Below, piece after piece: positions 19,754-32,439 of a DNA stretch of 64,000 nucleotides. The notes under the pieces were generated by a model. It was given only the letters and a program-made list of their open reading frames with translations, was not told the origin of the DNA and did not search any database. Source of the DNA: Arsenophonus sp052174475 (GTDB lineage: Bacteria; Pseudomonadota; Gammaproteobacteria; Enterobacterales; Enterobacteriaceae); contig JBQMRO010000010.1 of NCBI GenBank assembly GCA_052174475.1, positions 1 through 64,000 of the forward strand, read 5' to 3'. A program made the translations under genes and the position numbers. Positions within the stretch are counted from its first letter, which is position 1, and every line of letters begins with the position of its first letter.

Positions 19754-21133
19754 AATCTTTCCTTGCCTATTTACTTAAATCATAACAAAAAAGTGCCATA
19801 GACTCTATATCACTAGTATGCGAGAACATATCTAATATCCTGACACTCATAAGTTGATAACTGGCTATAAGTAATTGTTTACTATCTTTTACTAAGATCG
19901 CTGGGTTGTAAAAAATATAAACAACCAAATTCTGCCTTAAATTTGATAATACGTGGCCTTATGATCATCAGGTATCGGCGTATGTAATGTAGGACTAATA
20001 AGATTTTGTTAAAGTCTATTTGTTCCAAAAGTTAACAATCTATATTAACCTTAAGATCAGTTTGATAAAGCTCAACCCAACTCTAGTTAATTAACTTAAA
20101 TTAGAGTTATAACGTCTTTGCACTACCAATTCAGCAACACCTCTTCGATACCAACAATAGAATTAACATGACATGCAATGTAGGTATAGGTAAATTTTCT
20201 ATTCTAAAAAATAGATCAAAAACCCTATCTTGCGGTCAAGCGTTAACACTAACGCAACACTTAAGCAAGAATTTTTTATTAATTTAGGAATTTAATTGAA
20301 TAAAATTTCACAGATCAAATGTCAATTTAACATTCTCAATAAAATGATAAGATCACTATCATTACTTGATAAATTAACAAATTTAAGCCAATTTGCACTT
20401 TTATCGACCAAATAAATATTGATATTATAGTGCCTGACAAAAGCAGTTAATAATATTTAATCATCAGTAACTAACAGTTTAAGATGACGTAAATAATACT
20501 CACACCACTATCCAAATTAACAAAATTAAGATGACATCAATATTTGACTTCTACTAATTTAGTTAAAACTCAATAACAGGAAGTAAATAATTTCTATAGT
20601 TTTAGCTGTAATAGAACATATATTCAGCTCTACTAAGATATTTATTGGTATGGGGACCGGCTAGCATGCGTAAACGATGCTATTAGCTTCAGGTTTGGTA
20701 GTGAAAACCAAACAAGGCTTGTTCGGTGATATCAATATTGACTGCCTGCGATACCGGCAATGATTTTAGCGCACTGCCATTTCAGATTAAATAATATTCT
20801 AATCTAGTAGTTTTAACGGCACGTTGAAGTTCCGGAATGAGTTGTTGTTATTAACAACTACCACAAGATATCAAAATTACGAAAAAATTAGCAGCCGATC
20901 AAGCCTATCACTCAATCTTTTGCTCACTTTTCCTTGGTAAATTACTATTAAAAATTTTCTTTTCTTGAAAATAAACCACCTTAACCCTAAACATCAAGGC
21001 TTTAAGCTATTATTGTTAGCTTAACAGATTTAACTTTACGCTATTTTAAAAAATTGCACTATTTTAGTAAAAATATAAAATTTATTAGTTTATTAAAAAA
21101 CTGCAATCTCATAAATTATAAGAAATTAGATTC

Positions 21134-21168
21134 ACTATCTTCGTTTTCTTAATAAAAACGAAGATAGT
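21134..21168. other. Strong orphan hairpin with a 14-bp stem
   Basis: ACTATCTTCGTTTT at 21134-21147 pairs perfectly with AAAACGAAGATAGT at 21155-21168 around a seven-base loop. A 14-bp perfect stem is conspicuous in DNA where other inverted repeats have decayed. No T run follows on either strand, so it is not a clear terminator. Confidence 0.55.
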
Positions 21169-21199
21169 ATCACATACTAAATTTATTAGTATAAATTAT

Positions 21200-21227
21200 A
21201 TACCCCATAATGGGTATTTATTTTTTT
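21200..21227 (+). terminator. Orphan rho-independent terminator
   Basis: ATACCC at 21200-21205 pairs with GGGTAT at 21212-21217, followed by TTATTTTTTT to 21227. Shape and T run fit a + strand terminator, but no + strand gene survives upstream. Confidence 0.5.
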
Positions 21228-22114
21228 AAAGGCTATAAATAGAAATAAATTCCTAAATATAAAATGAATCATTATAATTTTTATATAATATTGATAAAAT
21301 CAAAACATAACAAAATTAATAAAAATTTTATTTTTTTAAATTATTTTATAATTAAATTCTTGTCTAATTTCTAAAAAATTTTATCAAAACCAGTTTAAAT
21401 ATATAAATATTATATAATATATATTACGATTGTCTTTAAATTTAAAATGTTTTACTTAACAAGTTGTAAATCTATATTTAATTAAAAATACTTAGCCTTA
21501 AGTATTGCTTACTGTGATTTATGATTTATATATTCAAACAATGCTTATTTCACTATTTAATTTTACCGTAAATTTCTATTTTTCTGATAATAAAAATAAT
21601 CTGTCATACCACTAATATAGCATTATTTAATGCTAACTAAATAAAAAAATTCTAATATATTTTCTTATCTTATCAGTAGTGCGAATTTCTTCAATGCCCT
21701 CATTATGAGATAAATATTATTTAGTTGATAACCTATTAAGTATAGGTATTTCAATGAAATATTCTTTGTGATATTTATTTTAATAAAATTAAGTAAAAAT
21801 TAGTGAATAATATTATTTAATATCGATAAAAATTTAGTAAATCACAAATAATTCAATAACCTTATAATTCTAATTATTCAGCTTCCAGATGCATAAATAC
21901 ATATTTATAGGCAAAACTTCTTATCCTATAAAATAGGATAATTATCACTTTCATCTTCTAATAAAGCGCCATTAAACTTTTAACATAAATTTTAGCTAAT
22001 CTTTAATAAAATTATTAGTACTATAGGATTTCTATTTACTATTATTTATCCAGAATCATTACATAAATTTTTATTGGACTGCTATATTTATGGTGAAATG
22101 ACTACTTAAAATAA

Positions 22115-22335
22115 TAATTGAGAAAAAATATCATAATGATGAGGCTCCATTATCAGGCAACTACAACATATAAAATTATAGCTTTTCTTCATGCAAAAAG
22201 AAGTTCTATCTACTTTTCTAAGCGTTATGGAATACTAAAACTTAGTATTACTAAAGGGCGAAAACAAAGTTTTGATGATGGTTTGCTTATGTTTGTAAAT
22301 AAGTTATCGCTTTACTCGCAGAGCAATGTGTAGCA
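22115..22335 (+). mobile_element. IS481-family relic, N-terminal fragment
   Basis: The translation reads MRLHYQATTTYKIIAFLHAKRSSIYFSKRYGI, the degenerate form of the IS481 N-terminal helix-turn-helix (xTTPKIRxxIQxSxxxVxxLAxRYGV). A sister copy starts at about 32440. A 71-codon frame (22118-22333) lies in it, but it stops where the IS1595 relic begins. Confidence 0.65.
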
Positions 22336-23330
22336 CGTCTATATTTTCATTGTTATTGTTTCAAACTATATTTTCAATGTCAGATAATTCAATAAATAAA
22401 TGATCTTACAATATAGAATCTACTCAAACATCCTTATAATCAGCTAATATAACTGTTCATATTTTGAATGTGAAATTCTTTACCAATAGTCCTCTGACTA
22501 TCCAACCTTATTAGGCGATAGTGACTAATTTCATGCTTATTAGCAAACGTTTCATACTATTTGCTCATCTGAACAAAGGATGAACTCTTATCGATGATTA
22601 ACTCAATAAACGGCAAATCAGAGATGCTCTTACATTAAACTCTTTAAGAGTTTTATTACATACATGATCCTTTAATCTTTGCTAATTAAAAAGGGGATTT
22701 CTTCTTTTTTTATCTTCTACTCTAGCGCATTTCTATATTTCCTATGTGTAATATAACGCTTTCATTTTAAGGATTTAAAGAAAAATACTTTCGTCGATTT
22801 CAACAATAGTACTTAGTTCACCTTATGTTAGCTGTCGATCCTAAATCAAGAAAGAGGCAGTAATGGCATATAAACGTTGTTTAAAACAATGTGTGCTTCT
22901 TTTACTGACTCCCGCGTAAAGTCAATCTATTCAAAATACATCGAAAATAACTAAAACATTTATTATTCTGATCTAGTTTTGCTATAGGATTTCTAATAAT
23001 ATTTTAATATTTCCTAGAATTCGGGGATTTTACGATGATATCCCTGTAACCCTAATGAACTTGGTTTTCCAAGCAGAAACATGCACATTGTGACAATGTG
23101 AGGAGGATAAAGTGGAGTGAGTTGCTTCAATGTATAAATTGATATAATTCGATAGATTATCACAGAGCTAACTAATAATGAATAAAATATAGATTTATAT
23201 TGGCAGGAAGTAAAAAAAATCTCTTTAATCTAAATGATTGCTTTCTTTTCTATAGCAACTTCTATAAGGAAAATCCTTTATATAATAGAATTGATTCCTA
23301 CCAATATTCTTTATTAGATTGGCTATTTAA
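22330..23330 (-). mobile_element. IS1595-family relic (left member of an inverted pair)
   Basis: Minus-strand copy of about 1 kb. Its sequence at 23036-23130 is almost exactly the reverse complement of 26843-26930, about 90 bases with few differences. The N-terminal zinc-ribbon region and the catalytic core can be followed against copies at 49735-50610 and 55700-56345. Stops throughout. Confidence 0.72.
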
Positions 23331-26300
23331 CCCAATCATTAGTCGCATCTACGTAAAGAATAGAGTACCGTAAGTAGCTAAAAATGCCCTAATCTCTACT
23401 CTTGGTACTTCACTAAGACTCATCGATAAATCTTGACTGGTGCAATACTTAACTTTTCATCTTCTCAATTAATGATTAAAAATATTTTTATACTCATTAT
23501 CTAATACATCCTTATCAGCGGTAGCCAAAGCATATGCGAAATTGGCCAACACTTATACCTTTACTCCCGGTATCAGACGAATGAAGGACATTACATGCAT
23601 ATCGCGGAAAAGAAGCTTACCTAACATAAAGTTCTTCTGTATAGTCAATAACACCTTATAACGCGCAGTCTAATTCTGATGTAATATCGTTGATTTAAAT
23701 TACTAAGGCCTAGGAACTCTACCTATCTTAGATAGGTTTATAGAATTACTCATCGATTTATCCATATTACTGGCATTCTTTTCTACCTAAAAGAACAGAT
23801 GACCATCTCCGATACTGTCGCCATACTATATATAGATTACTGTTTACCATTTGTTAAGCCGGATGTAACAATTAACTTCGTCTATTCAGCAAATTCAAAT
23901 AACTTAATCTATATTTATTGCGCTATGATGTTTTTACCACTGCAAAAATTTTTACTGAAATACAAAGAGACAGTTTGATGTAGTTACCGACGCTATATGT
24001 CAACCTAAAGTTAAGTCGAAGTACGGGTTGCGATTGCACTTCTAGCTATGGCCACCATAGTAGCATTAATATTATTAAAACGATTAATATTGTTACTAAT
24101 GAACAGCATTAGTTCCATATTATAAATCAATCCTGGGTATAAGTTTTGCTACTATTTCTAAGAGGCGCTTCCCCCACCAAGCGCGGATATCTTTTTTCAG
24201 GTTGAATAGGACTGGGAATTAACCATAATGACCCCCCTCAAAATAATATGCATGTCAATTGGTTTATCTGAAGTATCATTTCAACAATTGTTTAATAACC
24301 GAGGTGTTGTGCGAATTATATTTACCCTCTTTTTCTGTACTGGGGATTTCTAACGCCAATCTTTATTCCATCAGGACGTGCGATTGTTGCCTAGTAATCT
24401 AACTGGACATCATAGTGAAATATAAACGACGATACTGCTACTCTAGATGCAAAAGTATCTAGACCAGACGCTTAGGCTCCATATTGGGACTATACGATAG
24501 TCTACCGCTTAACTGCCAATATCGGGTTATCACCTAGTAAATTATTACTGATATTTTCTGCAGAAAAGAACTAGTTTCAATCAGAGTATATTTAAACCTA
24601 TAACAAGAAATAAGTCCCTTTGCCTAGCAAAGGGCACCTCAGCAATCTCTTACGATACTGAGCATTTTTAATCACCATGCAACTTATCCTTGTTACGTCT
24701 GATTAATGCTTATCTGTAAATAGCCTTAAATATTACTACCGTTAATACATCTAATTTACTCTGGTTTACTGGAAAACCTCTCATCCATAAAGAAAACATA
24801 TGCCTAATAGATAGCCTTCGGAGGATTACATCTAGCCTAAAAAAACTGACGAAAGTAGCTTTGCAATTACTGATAATCCGATAAATTGATATTATCGATA
24901 TCTTTCTATATTAACCAAGTATGGTGGCAATAAACAGGCTGTCTCAGCTATTAATATTTTTAGTTAAGCGGTTTAACTACCTTGACATCACTAACCTTGA
25001 AATAGTTTAATCTGATTTGAATGAATATTCACTACTGTCTAACGAGTAAGGATATTAAAAATATAATAAATATGGTCTTTTATTATTCTTCAAATTTTTC
25101 AGTCTAAGCGTCCAGATTGACGTAGTAGTTAGGGTGAGCATATCTTCACCGTTAATTTTAAAATATTGACTATCATATTTAATTCTAGCAATACCTTTAA
25201 GTATTGATATAGCTGTAAGTAAAGCTGCTGTTGATCCTCCTCCAGATCCTCATGCTACTTTTAAATATGCCAGGCTATTTTAAATATCATAGTCAATAAA
25301 TATCACCCACCATACCTTTATATCACCCGATCTTATTGCTGAATTTATACCTCTGCAGGCTGCCGCGATATTGCAGTGGATATACCATAAAATGGTTGCT
25401 AGTACCCAACCAACCTCTTTATATAGACTGATCCAATAAATTTCCCATCTAAATTATAAAATTTGCCATGGCAGCTAAATTTTGCTAATCATCTCCAGCG
25501 CCTAATGCTTCTGCTGTACAATGTTGATTCCTGATAACTTGATTTTTATCCGATCTATAAACAGAGTATTGCCTCCCAGGCAGATACATTAGTCTGGGTC
25601 ATAAAATATAGTGCATCACTACCATAACGTCCTACTTATTATCTTATTAACCGTCTCCATAATGTTCATATGGAAATAACAATTTTTAGGAAACTAAATA
25701 CTCATCGGTGCTTTCCTTCTCAAAGGTCAATAGCTAGCATTAGGTATGCAGAGTGTGTTAATTCAATTTTAATTTTCAAGACTAATACGTTTCTTTCGTG
25801 TTGTTTAAGAGGATTAAAGCAGTGAAACCAAACAGAGCCAGCACCAATAATCAGTCAACGATTCCATATCTATTCACCGATTCTATTAACGCCTCAATCA
25901 GCTGCAGACGGAAGAAGCGTCCAAATATTACAGATCGAAATGGAGATAAACTCCTTAATCATGCCCCGTGCGCGCATATTTTTAAAATTCTTAATTGTAT
26001 CACAATAGCCATAACCCGCCGTACGCTTATTTCAGAAGCGTAATTCCTCTACTAAAACTATTAAACATCGTCGTAATGCTGTTATGATTAAGTTAATTAA
26101 TTTCACTATTATCATAATAAACGCATAACACTTAACGTGCGCCTAATCCCTATGATACCAATTACAGAATGCCTAATTGAAAGATAAGTACAAAAGAACC
26201 ACTTTCCCGGTTAACTTTTGCCAGAAATAGGTATATAACGTGCAGATAGCGGCTCAAAGTTATTATAGTTGATTGCTTTAGCATAGGATCTTAAGCTGCT

Positions 26301-26649
26301 GATAACACGGACGTACCAAATAATAGAGAGTATTAAATTAACTGTAGATTTGTAGCTCGCGCTTCTATCGATATCCTCATATTGGTTGGATAAGAGGTAT
26401 CATGAAGTGGCTACACGGCACTGAAATACGAGAAGTTCGCTTCTAAGCGTATTTTTCGAAAATCAAATCAAGGCTTATCAGCATTTTCCAACGTTTTCAT
26501 GTCGGTACGCTGGTTGGCAGAATTAGTTGTACCGAGAATATAAAACGCTATCACATCTGACACGTTCAGATGTACAATAAATAATATTGAAGGTAATCTT
26601 TTAGCAATACCTTTTTTAGTCATACGAATTACATTTTCTATCTATTTCG
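23331..26649. other. Unassigned DNA between inverted IS1595 relics
   Basis: About 3.3 kb bounded on both sides by inverted IS1595 copies. Base composition is less extreme than the surrounding spacer, and there are coding-like stretches. One on the minus strand at 25115-25235 reads GSGGGSTAALLTAISILKGI and continues IARIKYDSQYFKINGEDML. An 81-codon + strand frame lies at 25798-26043. I recognise no family in either. This is probably decayed accessory DNA rather than a functional gene. Confidence 0.4.
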
Positions 26650-27609
26650 CCTATCATTAGCAATATTGTTGATAAAAATCTCTTATTCTATAAGAATGAT
26701 CATTGCTATAACAATGACTATGAAAAGTAAAGAATCATACAGATCAGATAAACTCTCTACTTTACCGATACCCAGCATAACGGTGCACCTCATTAGTTAG
26801 CAGTTGATTATCTGTCAAATAATGTCAATTTAACATTGAAGCAACTCACTCCACTTTATTCTCCTCACATTGTCACAATGTGCATGTTTCTGCTTGGAAA
26901 ACCAAGTTCATTAGGGTTACAGGGATATCATCTTAAAATCACCGAATTCTAGGAAATATTTAAAATATTATTAGAGATAATATAGCAAAAACTAGATCAG
27001 AATGATAAATGTTTTAGTTATTTTTAATGTACGTTGAATAGATTGACTTTACGCGGGAGTCAGTAAAAGAAACAGACATTGATTTTAAAACAACGTTTAA
27101 ATGCCATTACTGCCTCTTTCTTAATTCAGCATCGACAGCTAACATAAAGTGCACTAAGTGCTATTGTTGAAATCGACGAAACATTTTCCCTAAATCTTTT
27201 AAATAGAAGCTTTATATTCCAGATAGGAAAAGTAGAAAAGGCGAGAGAAAAGGAGATAAAATAAAAAAACGAATTATTCGGTCTTAATTAATAAGGTTAT
27301 GTGAGAAATGAGATTATTGAAGACTTTAATGCAGAGTATATTAGCTGTTTTCTTGAGTTGATCATTAATAAAAAGATAATCCTTAGATCGGATAGAAGAA
27401 AATAGCGCAAAACCTTTTCCACTGAACATAAAATTAGTCACCATCGCCTAATAAGGTTAGATAACCATAGACTTATTGGTAAAGAATTTCATATTTTAAA
27501 ATATGAACAATCATATTAACTGATTAAAAGGATGCTTTAGTAGATTCTCCATAGTATATGGTCGTTTTATTTTACTGAATTATCTATCCTGAAGAAAATT
27601 TTTAAAACA
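26650..27609 (+). mobile_element. IS1595-family relic (right member of an inverted pair)
   Basis: From 26842 the translation begins LKQLTPLYSPHIV (zinc-ribbon region). At 27150 it reads IVEIDETFSLNLLNRSF, carrying the conserved first acidic block (VEIDETFF) of the DDE domain. At about 27490-27600 it reads FHILKYEQSY and then the motif equivalent to TKYLPNYLGW. It is one of the best-preserved copies but has multiple stops. It is cut on the right by an IS256 copy. Confidence 0.78.
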
Positions 27610-28985
27610 AGTTATACTCATTTCTAAGTGTATGGAGTTTTTAAGATTTTTTCGTATCCTACTTATTGACATAGTAAATGATTTCAATATCAGGAAGATG
27701 ATATACTAGAAAAATTCTACTCTAAAGGTATTTCTGAAATCATATATCACTTCTAATCCATTTGCATAAACTCATCTATAATGCTATTAGGAATCTAATA
27801 ACACCGCTATTGAGGCTGTGCTCGAAGCTATGCTGCTATGAGATGATCAACATCAACTTATCTACAAATATCATCCATCGTCCATAACGGTTATATGTCA
27901 CAGTAAACCATATAAAGTGCTATTGGCGATGCTGAAATTAAAGTACTTAATGTCAAGAGATCCCAGCGGTAAGAGAATATCCTTCAGCAACTTATTACTA
28001 ATATCTTATCCGAATAGCATAAAAACATCGAAGAGTTGCTATTATTCCTATACATGTAAAGAAGAAGGTATTATTTAGCGAAGATTTTTACGAAAGCTCT
28101 GTGGGAACTTTTTTATAAAAAAGTACATGATCTTTCTTTGTCAGTACTCATTACAAAACTGAAACAGAAGTGATTTGAAGAGAATAGGCAATGATACATG
28201 AATGACTTAAGCGATATGCCTAACCTTTATTTCTTGCCCGATGACATATACTCTAATGTCAGGAAAGTTGATTACCTTTACCTGTTGTTTATTATTGGTA
28301 ACGCTAAGCATGGATATAAGAAGTTGCTGGGATTAAAGATGGTTTATCAAGAGTTAAAAGCGCACTGGTCCAAACTTCTTAATTGCCTGCGAGTGCGTTA
28401 CTTAACCGTATTTTCAGAATTTCTACGGGAGACGGTAGCATTAGTTTGGAAGTGTAATAGCAAAGATATCCCAGAGTGCGCAGCACGAATGTTGTTTGGT
28501 GCATAAAATAACTGATGCAATGTCTTTACTCATCAAGACATTCAACTGAAAATTAAGGGTGAGTTACTGGAGGAAATATGGTTAGTAGTGATCCGTGATG
28601 CTGCTGATAAAACCCTTGATATTTTATTGGTAAGGTTTTTAGCATATCCTATCAGCGATTAAAAACTGTAGAAAAAATAAGAATAACTATTTGCATTCTA
28701 CGATCCCCTATCAGGATACTGAACGTCAATAAGAACGATAAATCCGATTGAATCGGTTTTGTAATAGTTAAGGTAGGAAACTGATGCATAAAGAAGTGTG
28801 GATTGAAGAAAAAAACCATTTTATGGTATTTAAGCTACTTCTGTTTACTCAGAAAATCTGGAAGCAGCTAATTGAAGTTTATTTTCTGACATTGGTGATA
28901 ATAACGTCAAATTTACCAATGGAGAACAGATTTATAAAGCGTTATAGCATAATCTAAATATCATAATACTAGATTTGCTAATAAC
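27610..28985 (+). mobile_element. IS256-family relic, full length and best preserved
   Basis: About 1.37 kb. An open stretch of 102 codons (28198-28506) reads LPDDIYSNVRKVDYLYLLFI, then GNAKHGYKKLLGLKMVYQEL, the core equivalent to VDGVYFNIR and IGADKHGYKELLGIEDGYREL, ending WKCNSKDIPECAARMLFGA. Upstream, NIEELLLFLYM matches the SIEELLPWLYL motif. Downstream, FYDP and TINPIES relics match FYDFPAEHW and IRTTNPIEST. These motifs fix the family. Stops and frameshifts prevent a full transposase. Confidence 0.82.
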
Positions 28986-29720
28986 TCATTTCTACATAAG
29001 TGATATTCAATTTTAATAATTGATGAGTCATCTTAAACCCTCTAAGCATTACCTTCAAATTAGCAAAGATTTTTACGTAATTAGCAACAGGATATAAATC
29101 CTTATTAGATTTATTTTTAACTGTATAAAATTAATTTAGCGTTAATCTATAATCTTTAATTATATTAAAATAAATTTTTTAATTAAGTAATATTAAAAAG
29201 CAATTCTTAATTGCAGCTTTATAAAAATAATTAAAAAGGTGAATCACTAACATTATAGTATCCAAGATGCCATCTTAATCAAATTTTCAAACGCATCAAG
29301 GCACTCAGATAAATCACAAGTTGCAACAACTTTTTTCAATTAGTTGATCATAGCTTTGAAATAAAATATATAATTTTCTGCACATTTAACTTAATGATTC
29401 AGATAACTACGAACTGTAGCGTCATTTTTAAAAAAAATTAAGTATTTTTCTGTAATTGATGTATTAGAGCAAAATTAATAAAACCTTCTAAATTTATTTT
29501 CAAATTAACGATTAAATTGTTCTTCATTATTTTATCAAAATTATAATTAGTATATTTGCGAATAGAATTTAGATTCTATCTAAAATCAATCTTAGAGATT
29601 TCACATTCTGATGATGAATATCCCTAACTAATGGATAGAGTTAACTTTTTTTGTTTTCAATGTTATAATGGTACGGATCTCTAATAACATATCTAATTAA
29701 TCAACTATGAGTATGACATA
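28986..29720. other. Gene-free AT-rich spacer before mtnN
   Basis: About 730 bases without a credible reading frame, repeat or hairpin that I can support. Confidence 0.6.
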
Positions 29721-30432
29721 ATAAAAGTTGCGATAATAGGTGCAATGGAGCAAGAAGTCGCATTATTACGTAAGCAAATAAATGCCCAATTGGCATTGTC
29801 ACTAGGTGACTACAAGATTTACTTAGGAAAGTTTGATAATCTTGATATCGCATTATTAAAATCAGGAATTGGTAAAGTTTCTTCGGCACTAGGAATAACA
29901 TTACTAATAGAACATTTTGCGCCTGAATTTATTATTAACACCTGATCCGCAGGTGGATTAGTATCTACTTTATAGGTTTGGGATATCGTTGTTTCAACCG
30001 AAGTTTGCTATCATGATGTCAATATCACCGACTTTAGTTACCAACCAGGCAAAATGGCACAATGTCCAGTCACATTTAAAGCAAATAAAAAATTAATAGA
30101 ACTGGCGGAAAAATGTATAAAAATTAGATTTATATGCTGTTCGCGGTTTAATTTGTACTGGTGATAGCTTTATTAATAGCACGAAAGAGCTAAGCTATAT
30201 TCACCAAATTTTTCCTACCGCTATTGCTGTTGAAATGGAAGGCTCTATAATTGGTCATGTATGCTATCAATTTGGTATTCCATTTGTTATTGTACATGCA
30301 ATTTCTGATATAGCTAATAAAGAATCTCATCTTTCTTTTGAAGAATTTTTGCCTGTCGCAGCTCGTTAATCAAGTATAATGGTGCAACTCATGTTAGCAA
30401 ATTTAGCTAATCCAAGCCTAAGCTGGAAATGA
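29721..30432 (+). pseudogene. mtnN: 5'-methylthioadenosine/S-adenosylhomocysteine nucleosidase, broken
   Basis: The family cleaves adenine from methylthioadenosine and S-adenosylhomocysteine, for methionine salvage and AI-2 synthesis. The N-terminus KVAIIGAMEQEVALLRKQI and ALLKSGIGKVSSALG are clear. The start codon has become ATA at 29721. In-frame TGA and TAG interrupt the segment equivalent to INTGSAGGLAPTLKVGD, so the glycine of GSAGG is now a stop. A frameshift follows near 30115, after which RGLICTGDSFINS, AVEMEGS and AISDIANKESHLSFEEFLPVAA continue to a TGA at 30430. Several of these lesions would each be inactivating. It faces erpA tail to tail, as in E. coli where btuF and yadS lie between; both are gone here. 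Confidence 0.92.
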
Positions 30433-30484
30433 ACTATTAATAACTCGCTAATTTAAATTACCGTATAATAGTATGAATTATTAT

Positions 30485-30850
30485 TTATCTCAGTAAATTA
30501 AGTGATTCAATACTAAATGAAGAACCGCAACTACAAGTTGTTTTTGCATTTGGATTTGTTACTACAAACCGTGATCCTTCTAATCCTTCAATATAATCAA
30601 CAGAACCACCAATCAGATAATGCAAACTCATAGGATCAACAATTAACTCAACGCTTTGCTTTTCGATTGTTAAATCACCTTTATTTATCTTATCATCAAA
30701 AGTAAAGCCATATTGAAAACCACTACAACCTCCACCAGTAATATAGACGCGTAAACGCAAATTGGGATTTTTTTCATTTGCAATTAATGTCTTAGCTTTA
30801 TTCGCTGCAGCATCAGTAAACTGTATAGGTAATGTAATATCATTACTCAT
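30485..30850 (-). CDS. erpA: Iron-sulfur cluster insertion protein ErpA
   Basis: An A-type carrier that delivers Fe-S clusters to apoproteins, including the isoprenoid enzymes IspG and IspH in E. coli. The three cluster cysteines are present at the family positions: C42 in GGGCSGF, and C106 and C108 in TTCSCGS. I place the start at 30850 (MSNDITLPIQF), which matches ErpA and follows a good GGAG site. The longer frame from 30913 would add 21 unrelated residues. The product has 121 residues, about seven longer than E. coli at the C-terminus (ESLNLLR). Divergent hemL, also next to it, is dead, while erpA is intact. Confidence 0.93.
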   Translation of the reverse strand: MSNDITLPIQFTDAAANKAKTLIANEKNPNLRLRVYITGGGCSGFQYGFTFDDKINKGDLTIEKQSVELIVDPMSLHYLIGGSVDYIEGLEGSRFVVTNPNAKTTCSCGSSFSIESLNLLR

Positions 30851-31065
30851 ATCTAACTCCAGTCTGATATACCAATTAATAGACACAGGAAGCATTAACA
30901 CTTCACTAAACAATGGCTAATTATCTAATAGTTAACCAATTGATTCAAGATCCAAACTAAATTAACTAATTTTAAAAATCGCCCTAAATTTTCTATTTTG
31001 GTTTACTGTTAACCATTATTTATGATAATAGCAATTTCTACTGAAGAAATACTTGGGGTTATCTA

Positions 31066-32360
31066 ATGAATGAATCTGTGAAAGACTTTAGCAAAAGCTA
31101 AAAAAATTTATTCTTGGCGGTGTCAATTCACCGATACACATTGAATGGTCTTAGCGGATATCCATTATTTATTCACCGTGCTAACGGTTCTTATATTTCT
31201 GATGTTGATGACAAACTATATATTGATTACGTTAGTTTTTGGAGATCGATAATTTTAGATCATAGCTATCCTGTAATTAATCAAACAATCACTAAATCAG
31301 CAGAAATGACCTCAGTTTTGAGGTTTCGACCGCCATTGAAATAGAAATGGAAGAGATTATTAGTTAATTTATTCCATCTATTGAAATAGTTCGTATGATA
31401 AACTCAGGTACAGAAACTACAATGAGTGTTATACGGCTAAAGACGCGGTTATACAAAGCGTGATAAGATTATCAAATTTGAAGGTTATTATCATAGATAA
31501 TACCAGTTGCTTATTAGTTAAATCAAACTCAGTTGTTTTAACTATTAATTAACTCAATTCCCCTGCCGTCTCCCTGGTCATGTTGCTAAACATACTTTCA
31601 TCACTTATACATTTAATGATTTAAATTCAGTTCTACGCACTTTTACCAAATATCTATAAGAAGTTACTGCTATCATTATAGAGCTAGTAACAGGCGATAT
31701 GAATTTCATTTTAGCTGAGAATGAATTCCTTACCTGAGCTGCATAGATTATGCAATCAATTTGCTGCACTATTAATTATTGACGATGTTATGACTTGGTT
31801 TCGGATTGCCTTAGATGACATAGAATCATATTATCAAGTTAAACCTAATTTAACCTGTTTAGGAAAAATAATTGACGATAATATTGCCTATCAGCGCTTT
31901 TACTAGCTAACGATAAGTAATGGAAAAAATTGCTCCAATAGTAGCAATTTATCAAGCAGGTATACTATAAGAAAAACCCATTAGTGATAGTAGCGCAGAC
32001 CCTCTTGCTTGCCTAACTGAAGCCCCTAAAACAAATACTCATAAACATTTAGCACAACTAATAAGACGACTAGTTAAAAGCTTACAAAAAACGCAACAAA
32101 TGAGTATTCCATTCATTGTTAAGCATGTTATTGATATTCTTTATCTATTTTTACTAAATTAGAACAATTTAAATGTTATCAACATATTATTGCATAAGAT
32201 GTTGATAACATTTAAGCAATTTTTGTATTTAATATTAGACGAAAGTATTTCTTTATCATCTTCTAATTTTGAATCCGGCTTTATATCCATTACCCATAGT
32301 TATGAAGATGCTGATCGCACCATTAAAGCAGTAAAAATGCTTTTAATAAGTATTAGGTTT
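31066..32360 (+). pseudogene. hemL: Glutamate-1-semialdehyde aminomutase, broken
   Basis: HemL makes 5-aminolevulinate, the first committed haem precursor of the C5 pathway. The relic is collinear with E. coli HemL (426 residues). It begins MNESVKDFSKS, then stop; PLFIHRANGSYISDVDDKLY and YIDYVSF follow. Then come IVRMINSGTETTMS, DKIIKFEGYYH, ELHRLCNQFAALLIIDDVMT and CLGKIIDDN with the PLP-lysine position, and finally ESGFISITHSYEDAD. Multiple stops and frameshifts separate these pieces, and the segment after CLGKII is shortened. In E. coli clcA lies between hemL and erpA; it is absent here. Confidence 0.93.
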
Positions 32361-32439
32361 CCAAAGCATTATATATACCATCGTCGTACATCTCTATTTA
32401 TGTCAATATACCACTGAGGGATATAATTAAAATAAATAT

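Larger units (their letters stand above)
19754..22110. other. Gene-free AT-rich region upstream of relA
   Basis: About 2.4 kb with no intact gene. In E. coli rlmD lies upstream of relA; I could not recognise it here. A minus-strand stretch at about 20690-20880 shows coding-like pieces (QQLIPELQRAVKTTRLEY, SLPVSQAVNIDITEQ) that I cannot assign. From about 21000 the DNA is very A/T-rich and contains a 14-bp hairpin (21134-21168) and an orphan terminator (21200-21227). Confidence 0.5.

Noticed and set aside
25798..26043. Open frame of 81 codons, rich in Arg, Lys and Asn
   Set aside because: No recognisable domain, no good ribosome site, and it lies within decayed DNA between IS relics; not reported as a gene.
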